Positions 1 through 6,159 are shown, counted from the stretch's first letter. The stretch is DNA of 8,220 bases from Bacteroidales bacterium UBA1215 (GCA_002309475.1 DBXJ01000036.1:21948-30167), one strand, 5' to 3'. Translations and numbers: made by a program. The notes: a model not told the origin generated them from the sequence alone.

Positions 1-647
1 TTGGCAGCACCACTACCCGGGGTGATGTTGGTGGTCATGGTGATGAGTATATAATTTACACTGGAACTGCCATCATATACAAATGCAGTTTTTTGCTGTG
101 TCCAAGTGCTATGCGGGGTAAAAATAACTGCGGCTTTGCCTTTGTAGAGGCTGGGAGTGTTGCAATCGTTAGGATCTATAAAGTCGGTATTGCCGTGTAT
201 ATAGGCACGCACTGTCGCCTGTGTAGAAGAACTGGCTGCTGTCATTTTGGTCCATACATACATGGAATCGGGCGTTCCGTTGAATACTTGTGCATAAGAG
301 TTGGAACGATCGCTAAAGTTATAGTTGGAACTGCTGGCTGCACTCATAGCTCCCGCATTGATACGACCGGTGGTCATATTTCCGTTGGCAACTACTCCCA
401 ATATGGAAGTGGAATATATTTTTACACAATAATTGCCTGTGTGTCCTGTTTCTTGACTATGGTGGTTGGAGGAGGCAAAACTGGCATAAGTTCCGGTAGC
501 ACTGTTAAATGTATTCCAACCTGTAGGAATTCCATTGCTCCACGACTCAAAGTTGCCATTGGGTAAATGATACACTTGTGCTTTTGGCAGATTCATACTG
601 ACAAATAGTACAAATATGCAACTTATCAATGTTCTTAATGTATTCAT
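1..647 (-). CDS. Secreted PCMD-like protein, C-terminus beyond window
   Basis: Reading leftwards from an ATG at 645-647, an open frame of 215 codons runs without a stop to the window edge, so the C-terminal part is missing. Residues 1 to about 23 form a Sec signal peptide: a basic start (MNTLR), a hydrophobic core (LISCIFVLFV) and a likely cleavage near PKA-QVYH. The mature part begins LPNGNFESW and continues with segments such as GNMTTGRINAG, PDSMYVW and AYIHGNTDFIDPNDCNTPS. From memory, this matches PCMD (putative carbohydrate metabolism domain) proteins, which are secreted or surface-exposed beta-sandwich proteins of Bacteroidota. Substrate and function are unknown. A type IX secretion tail could follow outside the window, but this cannot be seen. 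The ATG is supported by the signal peptide and by a TATCTTTG box 46 bp upstream. The plus-strand open frame over this region is an antisense shadow. The secreted assignment is firm; the PCMD name is moderately firm. Confidence 0.8.
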   Translation of the reverse strand, partial: MNTLRTLISCIFVLFVSMNLPKAQVYHLPNGNFESWSNGIPTGWNTFNSATGTYASFASSNHHSQETGHTGNYCVKIYSTSILGVVANGNMTTGRINAGAMSAASSSNYNFSDRSNSYAQVFNGTPDSMYVWTKMTAASSSTQATVRAYIHGNTDFIDPNDCNTPSLYKGKAAVIFTPHSTWTQQKTAFVYDGSSSVNYILITMTTNITPGSGAA

Positions 648-660
648 ATACAATATTTTA

Positions 661-681
661 TATACCAACAAGATTGGTATA
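661..681 (-). repeat. Perfect 8-bp inverted repeat in the PCMD gene leader
   Basis: The arms TATACCAA (661-668) and TTGGTATA (674-681) are exact reverse complements separated by CAAGA. The repeat lies between the predicted -7 box (693-700) and the ATG (647), so it would be at the extreme 5' end of the transcript. It could act as a protecting RNA hairpin or as an operator. The sequence does not decide between these. Confidence 0.6.
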
Positions 682-692
682 ATCATAAAAAA

Positions 693-700
693 CAAAGATA
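693..700 (-). promoter_or_regulatory. Bacteroidota -7 promoter element for the PCMD gene
   Basis: The minus strand reads TATCTTTG, a full match to the TAnnTTTG -7 consensus of the Bacteroidota primary sigma factor. It lies 46 bp upstream of the ATG at 647. No convincing TTG -33 element is seen at the usual spacing; upstream is a T-rich tract (complement of 701-710). The assignment rests on the -7 box and its position. Confidence 0.55.
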
Positions 701-851
701 CAAAAAAAAACAATATAAAAATCATTTTTAATTTTCATGCTAATAAACTGAATAATAAATTATTAATGGTTGATAAAAATGTAAAATATTGATAATTATA
801 TATATTACAATAAAAATTCTTTAAAAAAGAGCAATGTTTAAAATTTTGTTG

Positions 852-859
852 TAACTTTG
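852..859 (+). promoter_or_regulatory. -7 promoter element in leader repeat copy 1
   Basis: TAACTTTG followed by C is a full TAnnTTTG match on the plus strand. It is placed to transcribe the leader and the membrane-protein gene at 972-1283. No clear -33 TTG is seen in the AT-rich sequence upstream. An ATG follows only 5 bp after the box (864-866), but it is closed two codons later by TAA in this copy. Confidence 0.5.
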
Positions 860-892
860 CAAAATGAAATAAAACCAAAATTGGTAGATTTA

Positions 893-943
893 ATGTGCCT
901 TGGTTGCCATAAACTATCAATGAGGAGAAAAAATAGAGGTTAA
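893..943 (+). CDS. Possible 16-residue leader peptide, copy 1
   Basis: An open frame inside leader repeat 1 encodes MCLGCHKLSMRRKNRG and ends at TAA 941-943, 28 bp before the ATG of the membrane-protein gene. The same MCLGCHKLSMRRKN core is encoded at the equivalent place in copy 2. In copy 2 the frame starts ten codons earlier, because copy 1 lacks one A in the run after the upstream ATG. The DNA of the core is identical in both copies, so there is no synonymous change to show that the peptide itself is selected; the conservation may be of RNA or DNA. No ribosome-binding site is seen. The peptide contains CLGCH, formally a CxxCH pattern, but has no export signal. Function unknown. Confidence 0.3.
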   Translation: MCLGCHKLSMRRKNRG

Positions 944-971
944 CTTAACTAAAAAGGAATAAATTTTTATT

Positions 972-1283
972 ATGGATACAATAAGTTTATTTTTTATTTC
1001 AATATGGGTTATTTTGATGATATTAGGTTTTTATGTAAATGGTTTAACACATACAATGAGAGCAATATTATATGAAAATAAGATAAAAACAAATTGCTTC
1101 ACCTTTTCTTGGTCTTTCAAAAAATTTAAAGATTTTATAGAAGAAAATGAATTTGAAGATTCTGTAAGGATGGAATATATCAGGTTATATAAAAATGCAA
1201 TTTGGACAACAAGAATAATGCTTTTTATCATTTTTGGTGTTTTTCTTTCTTGTTTTATTATGTGTAGTATGGGTATTCAATAA
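972..1283 (+). CDS. Small two-helix membrane protein of unknown function
   Basis: This 103-residue protein has a hydrophobic segment at about residues 4-25 (ISLFFISIWVILMILGFY) and another at about 80-100 (IMLFIIFGVFLSCFIMC). A charged loop of about 55 residues lies between them. The loop is rich in Lys and Glu (KKFKDFIEENEFED), so by the positive-inside rule it is probably cytoplasmic, with both ends outside or in the membrane. I do not recognise the family. The gene is the only sizeable plus-strand gene here and sits between two copies of a leader repeat, the first of which supplies its likely promoter. A weak AAGGA (954-958) lies 13 bp before the ATG. It is very AT-rich and could be horizontally acquired. 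A link to the neighbouring restriction system is possible only by proximity. The antisense frame at 1031-1231 is taken as a shadow. Confidence 0.7.
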   Translation: MDTISLFFISIWVILMILGFYVNGLTHTMRAILYENKIKTNCFTFSWSFKKFKDFIEENEFEDSVRMEYIRLYKNAIWTTRIMLFIIFGVFLSCFIMCSMGIQ

Positions 1284-1317
1284 ATAAATGCCACAATTTT
1301 TATTCATAAAAAATTAC

Positions 1318-1325
1318 TATCTTTG
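1318..1325 (+). promoter_or_regulatory. -7 promoter element in leader repeat copy 2
   Basis: TATCTTTG followed by C is a full match to the Bacteroidota -7 consensus. It lies 4 bp before the ATG at 1330, so a transcript would be leaderless or nearly so. It points into the 3' end of res and could produce antisense RNA. No clear -33 box is seen. Confidence 0.5.
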
Positions 1326-1329
1326 CAAA

Positions 1330-1410
1330 ATGAAAATAAAGCCAAAATTGGTAGTTTTAATGTGCCTTGGTTGCCATAAACTATCAATGAGGAGAAAAAA
1401 TAAAAATTAG
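1330..1410 (+). CDS. Possible 26-residue leader peptide, copy 2
   Basis: An open frame starting 4 bp after the -7 box encodes MKIKPKLVVL followed by MCLGCHKLSMRRKN and KN, ending with TAG at 1408-1410. It is the longer counterpart of the 16-residue frame in copy 1. There the early ATG reads ATG-AAA-TAA because one A is missing. The ATG placed right after the promoter would suit leaderless translation. The peptide is basic with a short hydrophobic stretch (LVVLMCLG), too short for a clear signal peptide, and LVVLMC is not a good lipobox. Whether it is translated is unknown, and no homologue is recognised with confidence. Confidence 0.35.
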   Translation: MKIKPKLVVLMCLGCHKLSMRRKNKN

Positions 1411-1426
1411 AGGTTAACTATATTTA

Positions 1427-4162
1427 TTAATGGAATAAATCCATCATATCTTTCCAATCTGTTTCATTGTTGCATATATATATTTGATTATCATTGTAAT
1501 ACCAAAAATTGGCTTTTTTGATGACAATTCCGCCTACATAAGTGAATTGACTTTTTTGATTCAGTTCATTAATACGTTTTGTTAAGCATTCTGCCTTGTC
1601 TTTTGTTTCTTGCGATTTGGCGGTAATTCCACCTTTGGTATCAAAAATGCCAATACGATTGCCTTTAAATTTGATAAGCCAATCCGGGTAGAACGTTTTT
1701 TCTATATTCTCCAAGCTATCGGTATATTTGAATCCTAATGCTTCTTTGCCTGTTCCGTTTTTAAACCACCACTCAATGTTGTCAACTTGTTGTTCAAGAA
1801 ACTTAATGAATTCTGTTTCATTGTCTCTACCTTTGTAGCTTTCAGGCAGTCTAAATGGCTGTACATAACTTAGCGTACTCGGTTCAAACGTCTTATAATC
1901 ATCAGTATAAGCATATTTTGTTTTTAGTACAAAAGGTGTTGATTTTTTAGATTCTTCTGCTTCACGTTTTTTCTTTAAAAAATCGTCTAAAATAGGTCGA
2001 TATTCAATCAATGCTTGACGTATTGCTGTGCGGAATATGCTTGAAGTACCTTTATTCACATCATTGAGAAATATCTTGTAATGTTCTATTGCTTGATTAT
2101 GGGGAAGTTCCTCGTTAAACCATTGCCGTATTGCTTCTTTAAGTGTGCCCCATGTACGGGCAACATTGCCGATACGAGTTTCGTCATCGGCTTGGTCGCC
2201 CAATATCTCATAACATCTCCATGAAAATTCTTTCTCTATATCATTGTCAGATACCTCGTATTTTACATTTTTTCCAAGGTCATTTTCTTTGCTGATATCC
2301 GATTTGAAATGAGCATTCACCATTACATCTCTTTCCAAGATAGTAGAAGTGCTGATTCCTTTTTTCTCAAAGATTTGCTTTATTTCTTCTTTATTATAAA
2401 TTTTATTTCCGTCAATTCCAAAGAATTTATTCATAGAAATATGAAAATGTTTTTGAAAAATACTTGCTTTTCCAATGTCTCCATAGTCAGTTCTGGAAAT
2501 AAAATCGGTAAATAAGTATGGGTCAAGTACAATTTCTCTATCAATACGATTGTCAACAACAGAATCAATCAGTTCAGAAATCAACATATTAAGGTCTCCG
2601 TTTAACTTGTCATCAGCTTGATCGCCTAATATTTCTTTGACAGTTTCGTTTATCTTAGCACTTGTTTCTAATTTCTGTTCCTCAATTTTTATGTCTTTTA
2701 CTAATGTATCTTTTTCTGTTTCAGATGTTTTTATGGCATTTTTTGTGGTTTCTGCCAATTGTGGAATGACCTTACTTATAATCTTTTCAACTTTTTCCTT
2801 TGCTTTCAGGTCGTCTTTTAGCTTTTCATTAACTTTCTTTACTATTTTTAGCGAGGTGTCATTCAAAATCATTTTTTGTTTTTGCACCTTGTTGACTTCT
2901 GAAACAATATTTTTTGGTTTGTTTTCCGTTTTTTTATCTGCGGGATTCTGTACTTCATTGCGTTGATAATTGGTGTAGAGGTAACCTGTGCGAAGCATGG
3001 GATGGCAACTTAAATCTTTGCCGAATACTGCCATACGGCGTATTCTGCCCAATGTTTGTGTATGGAAAGTATTTGATTTTATTTCACGATACATGACAAG
3101 GATATGAGCTCTTGGACAATCCCAGCCAGTACCGGCAGCGTATTTAAACAACATAAATTGCACTTTATTATCGTTGTCGGTTATGTTATCCATATTCTCC
3201 CGCCTTCCGTCAAACCAATAGGCAATTTTGTCTTTGCTAATATGTTTTTCGTTAATAAGATAATCGCTAACTATTTCTTCTTTGGTTTTTACATCTGTTT
3301 CTTTAGTTTTCTTGTCGTCATTAGGCAATTGAACAAGTACCAATGGGTTGACATTTACTCCTACGCTTTTCCATTCTGCTACTATCGCATTTCGTTTTTC
3401 TATGGCGAGGTCGAGCAAAAGTTTGTCATGGTCTTTGTTTTTATAAAGATTGAGGTCCTCCTCTGTTTGACTGACAATTTCTTCTTTTATCAATCCTTCA
3501 TTAATTACATCTTGGATTTCCACCTCAACAAAACCTGCTTCATGGTGATTTATCTGACTTATTGTCGGCTCTGTTTCAGGAGTAGCACTCACTTTTAGGA
3601 TAATACGAGGATTGAGCGGGTCTATCACATCGCGAATAGCGGCATCAGTTACATTTTTATGGCTTTCATCAATAATCATAACAATTTGTCGGCTATCTGC
3701 ATGTGTGCGTTCAACTACATCTTCGAAATAGAAACCTTGCTCTTTTTGCAAGTTTTCATCATCAGGACGGCGAAGCACTCGGTCGGATGCCTTTTTGGAT
3801 ACCAATTTTTGCCAGTTGAGAAAAAGAATGTCCTTTTTGTTTAAGATACCTTTGTTAAAATCTTGGATAGTCAGTAGTTGGTTTCCAAAATTGGGAAAGA
3901 AATATTCATAAAACTTATCGCGACTTTGCATGGCAAGGTCATCGCTGAAGGTAATCCATACGAAGGCAACATCTTCATCCCAATCGGGCTGACGGTTGAG
4001 AGAATCTATAAAATGAGTGGTCATAAAAGTTTTTCCACTGCCGGTAGGGGACTTAAAAGTTATTTCTAAGCGATTGTTACCGGTTTGCCATAGATTTTTG
4101 AAGGTGTCGACTAATTCTTCTATTGCCTTTTGTTGAAATGGGAAACTATTATATTGTGCCAT
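1427..4162 (-). CDS. res: Type III restriction enzyme, Res subunit
   Basis: This 911-residue protein is the ATP-dependent helicase/endonuclease subunit of a type III restriction-modification system. With Mod it forms the complex that recognises an unmethylated site and, after ATP-driven communication between two sites, cleaves the DNA. Visible motifs are Walker A SPTGSGKT (38-45), Walker B DESH (165-168), SATPE (192-196), motif V GTGWDCPRA (344-352) and motif VI QTLGRIRRM (369-377), an SF2 helicase core. The C-terminal nuclease has a PD-(D/E)xK pattern: PD at 826-827 and DTK at 841-843. Residues about 410-520 are rich in Lys and Glu and are probably a coiled linker. EILGDQADD occurs twice, at 510-518 and 652-660. 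The ATG lies 4 bp after the mod stop, so the two are co-transcribed and probably translationally coupled. The length is normal for Res and no frameshift is seen. Confidence 0.95.
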   Translation of the reverse strand: MAQYNSFPFQQKAIEELVDTFKNLWQTGNNRLEITFKSPTGSGKTFMTTHFIDSLNRQPDWDEDVAFVWITFSDDLAMQSRDKFYEYFFPNFGNQLLTIQDFNKGILNKKDILFLNWQKLVSKKASDRVLRRPDDENLQKEQGFYFEDVVERTHADSRQIVMIIDESHKNVTDAAIRDVIDPLNPRIILKVSATPETEPTISQINHHEAGFVEVEIQDVINEGLIKEEIVSQTEEDLNLYKNKDHDKLLLDLAIEKRNAIVAEWKSVGVNVNPLVLVQLPNDDKKTKETDVKTKEEIVSDYLINEKHISKDKIAYWFDGRRENMDNITDNDNKVQFMLFKYAAGTGWDCPRAHILVMYREIKSNTFHTQTLGRIRRMAVFGKDLSCHPMLRTGYLYTNYQRNEVQNPADKKTENKPKNIVSEVNKVQKQKMILNDTSLKIVKKVNEKLKDDLKAKEKVEKIISKVIPQLAETTKNAIKTSETEKDTLVKDIKIEEQKLETSAKINETVKEILGDQADDKLNGDLNMLISELIDSVVDNRIDREIVLDPYLFTDFISRTDYGDIGKASIFQKHFHISMNKFFGIDGNKIYNKEEIKQIFEKKGISTSTILERDVMVNAHFKSDISKENDLGKNVKYEVSDNDIEKEFSWRCYEILGDQADDETRIGNVARTWGTLKEAIRQWFNEELPHNQAIEHYKIFLNDVNKGTSSIFRTAIRQALIEYRPILDDFLKKKREAEESKKSTPFVLKTKYAYTDDYKTFEPSTLSYVQPFRLPESYKGRDNETEFIKFLEQQVDNIEWWFKNGTGKEALGFKYTDSLENIEKTFYPDWLIKFKGNRIGIFDTKGGITAKSQETKDKAECLTKRINELNQKSQFTYVGGIVIKKANFWYYNDNQIYICNNETDWKDMMDLFH

Positions 4163-4166
4163 AATT

Positions 4167-5864
4167 TTACGCGTTAATTGATTTATAAATATCTAAAATC
4201 GGTTGGGGTATGGGTTTCAGGGTAATGCCTGAAAGGTTATCGAACTCATTTTCATAAATATCCACTGCACCCCAACAGAAAATGTAAACTGCTATCTGTG
4301 CTTGTTTGTTTTCTTGTTGTATGTTTTCAATTGTGTTTACAAAATCGGGAAAATCACTTAAATTGCCGGTGAAATAAACGGCAGTGTATTTTTCATGTTT
4401 ATCTGTGAAAATTTGGTATGACTTTGTTGTTTCAATTTCTTCCAGTGTATTTTCTCCTAACGCAAGCAGATAACCTGCTTTGAGGGACAATTCCACACGG
4501 TCGGAATCGGTAGCATGGCGACTGGTGTTTTTTCCTACAAATGCTGTTTTATAGTATTTCATCGAATTGCCCAATCCTGCCACTTGCTCCCCTTTTGCGT
4601 TGGTGTAGCCTTGCATGACACGTTTGTTGCGTTCGTACGTAACTGCTTCGCAGATATTATTCTCATTCTGCTGAACCAATATACATTGCCTATGCCCGCC
4701 GTCTTCCTCATTCAACTGTATCGTCGCGTGCATCGTCGTTCCACTACCGGCAAAGAAGTCAAGGATAGTGGAAGTTTTATTAAAAGCTCGTCTCAATAAA
4801 TCTTTCATTAAGTCAATAGGCTTGCTATAATCAAATACTTTTTCTTCATTAAAAATTGCTTTTAATTTCTCGCTATTTACTTTAGTACTATATAAACCAA
4901 AGTTAGTTACTATTGGTTTGTAAGGATTATCGTATTCTGAAAAATACTCTTTCCTCGCGGGAAATTTTTCAGAAGATTTAGGAAAAATAATAATACCCTC
5001 GTCAATCCATCTTTGCATCTTTTCAAATGTATATGGTGTCTCAAAAGTAAATGACATTCCATTTTGTGGATTTGTTATAGTCTTTTCTGAAAATCCTTGT
5101 CCAAATCTTTGCAAATATTGTCTTTTCCATGCTCCTCTAGGATCATTATCAGGGTTAGAGAATCCATCTTCTATTTGTCTTAAATCACCTACAAATTTAA
5201 AATTATCATTTTTTGTGTATGCAAATATGTATTCATGGTTTGTAACGCACATCGTTCGTGGTGGAATTCCTTTGGCTTCTGTCTTTGTTTGCCAGACAAT
5301 AGTACAAACAAAATTTTTCTCCCCAAACACATGGTCGCAGAGTAATTTAAGATTGGCTTGTTCGTTGTCATCTATGGAAATAAAGATAACACCTCTATTG
5401 GATAGCAGATTTTTGGCAAGTTCCAAGCGTTTGTGCATGAATGACAGCCAATAACTATGACGTAGCGGGTGGTCGGTCGGAACGGTTGTTCCATCAGGAA
5501 ACTTATTCAAGACACGCTTGTCTTTATAGACAAATCCATCCGAACCGGTGTTGTACGGCGGATCGATGTAGATGACATCTATTTTGCCCTTGTGGGTATA
5601 GTTGAGACAAGTGAGGGCGTGAAAATTATCACCCTCTATAAGTATATGAGTCGGTTTGCCGTCATCGTTGGTAATGGCTTTTTCTTTGACTTCTTCTAAA
5701 ATAGGAATGCTGTTTTCGATGGCTGCTTCGAATGCTTCAGGTACATCCATCCAACGCAAACCATATTGCGTTTTGTTGTTCTTTTTGATTTCCGTTTGCA
5801 GGCGGGCAATTTCCTTTTCTAATTCACGGATACGAATTTGTAATTGTTTTTCTTGTTCTGTCAT
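4167..5864 (-). CDS. mod: Type III DNA adenine methyltransferase, Mod subunit
   Basis: This 565-residue protein transfers a methyl group from S-adenosylmethionine, almost certainly to the N6 of adenine, and gives the type III system its sequence specificity. The catalytic motif DPPYNTG (101-107) precedes the SAM-binding motif DFFAGSGTT (369-377), which is the beta-class order used by type III Mod proteins. Residues 1-35 form a charged probable coiled coil (EKQLQIRIRELEKEIARL). The region between the motifs should hold the target-recognition domain. Its DNA at about 4801-5220 is roughly 29% G+C by hand count, against about 43-53% in sampled flanking segments, suggesting exchange of specificity. 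No simple-sequence repeat long enough to suggest phase variation is seen. The start at 5862-5864 directly abuts an inverted repeat in the leader. Length and motifs indicate an intact enzyme. The target site cannot be predicted. Confidence 0.95.
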   Translation of the reverse strand: MTEQEKQLQIRIRELEKEIARLQTEIKKNNKTQYGLRWMDVPEAFEAAIENSIPILEEVKEKAITNDDGKPTHILIEGDNFHALTCLNYTHKGKIDVIYIDPPYNTGSDGFVYKDKRVLNKFPDGTTVPTDHPLRHSYWLSFMHKRLELAKNLLSNRGVIFISIDDNEQANLKLLCDHVFGEKNFVCTIVWQTKTEAKGIPPRTMCVTNHEYIFAYTKNDNFKFVGDLRQIEDGFSNPDNDPRGAWKRQYLQRFGQGFSEKTITNPQNGMSFTFETPYTFEKMQRWIDEGIIIFPKSSEKFPARKEYFSEYDNPYKPIVTNFGLYSTKVNSEKLKAIFNEEKVFDYSKPIDLMKDLLRRAFNKTSTILDFFAGSGTTMHATIQLNEEDGGHRQCILVQQNENNICEAVTYERNKRVMQGYTNAKGEQVAGLGNSMKYYKTAFVGKNTSRHATDSDRVELSLKAGYLLALGENTLEEIETTKSYQIFTDKHEKYTAVYFTGNLSDFPDFVNTIENIQQENKQAQIAVYIFCWGAVDIYENEFDNLSGITLKPIPQPILDIYKSINA

Positions 5865-5938
5865 GTGTGGTAGATTGCAGAGTTAAAGAATAAAAAAATC
5901 GCAGGATACTTCTATTTGAACTCTGCGGGCTACCACAC
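5865..5938 (-). promoter_or_regulatory. Large inverted repeat abutting the mod start codon
   Basis: GTGTGGTAG (5865-5873) is complementary to CTACCACAC (5930-5938), and GCAGAGTT (5877-5884) to AACTCTGC (5919-5926), with 3-nt interior segments and a 34-nt loop. In the mod mRNA this stem would end at the base just before the AUG and would cover the whole ribosome entry region. The left half of the stem has a direct-repeat partner at 6008-6024, which offers an alternative pairing. Pairing through the interior segments is better on the plus strand (U-G wobbles) than on the minus strand (A-C mismatches). Confidence 0.6.
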
Positions 5939-6024
5939 CCTTTCCTCCATAATAGTTTCACCTACGATATGTAGGCATCAACTATTATTCAATGGAGGAT
6001 TCAAAAAGTGGTAGTTTCAGAGTT
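5919..6024. repeat. 106-bp nested palindromic element
   Basis: The outer arms are AACTCTG/CAGAGTT (5919-5925 with 6018-6024) and CTACCAC/GTGGTAG (5930-5936 with 6008-6014). Nested inside are CCTCC/GGAGG (5944-5948 with 5994-5998), ATAATAGTT/AACTATTAT (5949-5957 with 5980-5988) and an apical CCTAC/GTAGG hairpin (5961-5965 with 5971-5975). It resembles a REP-like or MITE-like palindromic unit, or a structured RNA; no known family is recognised. Its outer arm also pairs with 5867-5884 in a mutually exclusive way. Confidence 0.65.
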
Positions 6025-6123
6025 CCTTGAATAAAAGCTAACGCTGTAAATTTTAATTATTTATATTATTTATTTCATATTCTATTTTAATAGTTTAATT
6101 TGTATTTTGACTTTTTTTGTATC

Positions 6124-6141
6124 CTTATGGCATGCCATAAG
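6124..6141. promoter_or_regulatory. 18-bp perfect palindrome, possible operator
   Basis: CTTATGGCATGCCATAAG is its own exact reverse complement. It lies 18 bp downstream of the predicted mod -7 box, where a bound dimeric regulator could block early transcription. No regulator gene is visible nearby. With no unpaired loop it is more likely a protein site than an RNA hairpin. Confidence 0.5.
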
Positions 6142-6159
6142 AATGGTATTTACATCATA

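Larger units (their letters stand above)
852..945 (+). repeat. Leader repeat copy 1 (promoter plus short ORF)
   Basis: This 94-bp unit is nearly identical to 1318-1419. The pair differs by three substitutions and a one-base gap in the first half. The stretch around GTGCCTTGGTTGCCATAAAC and on through the A-run after GAGGAG is identical. Copy 2 then has 7 extra bases before the shared GAGGTTAACT. Similarity starts exactly at the -7 box and does not extend upstream, so the unit behaves like a conserved promoter-plus-leader transcript. It ends 26 bp before the ATG of the membrane-protein gene at 972. The inverted repeat ACCAA-AA-TTGGT (874-885) lies inside it. Confidence 0.85.
1318..1419 (+). 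repeat. Leader repeat copy 2, without a downstream gene
   Basis: This 102-bp unit is the second copy of the leader at 852-945, in the same orientation, starting at its own -7 box. It ends 7 bp before the stop of the convergent res gene, so no plus-strand gene follows it. The two copies flank the membrane-protein gene as direct repeats, and recombination between them would delete or amplify that gene. Shared sequence ends at GAGGTTAACT. A further short match, GGAATAAAT, appears downstream of both copies (957-965 and 1432-1440) and may be chance. Confidence 0.85.

Noticed and set aside
93..566. Plus-strand open frame of 157 codons
   Set aside because: It is antisense to the PCMD-like gene, which has a signal peptide, a recognisable domain and a promoter. 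The plus-strand product is Cys/Gly/Ile-rich with no recognisable domain.
735..920. Minus-strand 61-codon open frame
   Set aside because: It lies across AT-rich spacer and leader repeat 1, antisense to the repeat. It has low-complexity composition and no supporting signals.
1295..1315. Terminator hairpin after the membrane-protein gene
   Set aside because: The AATTTTTAT/ATAAAAAATT pairing is A/T only and imperfect, without a GC stem, so it is not a credible intrinsic terminator.
1330..1410. CLGCH as a haem c attachment site or lipoprotein signal
   Set aside because: The peptide has no convincing export signal, the hydrophobic stretch is too short, and the residues before Cys do not form a lipobox.
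852..1419. Leader repeats as integron attC sites
   Set aside because: No paired RYYYAAC/GTTRRRY core sites flanking an imperfect palindrome were found in the repeat. GTTAACT is close to, but does not fit, the core consensus.
852..1419. CRISPR array
   Set aside because: There are only two copies, about 95-100 bp long and roughly 370 bp apart. No short regularly spaced repeats and no cas genes are visible.
3104..3598. Plus-strand open frames within res and mod
   Set aside because: They are antisense to intact, motif-bearing genes and encode aromatic/hydrophobic-rich products typical of reverse-strand shadows.
4167..5864. Phase-variable mod
   Set aside because: No simple-sequence repeat tract long enough to suggest slipped-strand switching was seen in the coding region or near the start. 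The reading frame is intact.
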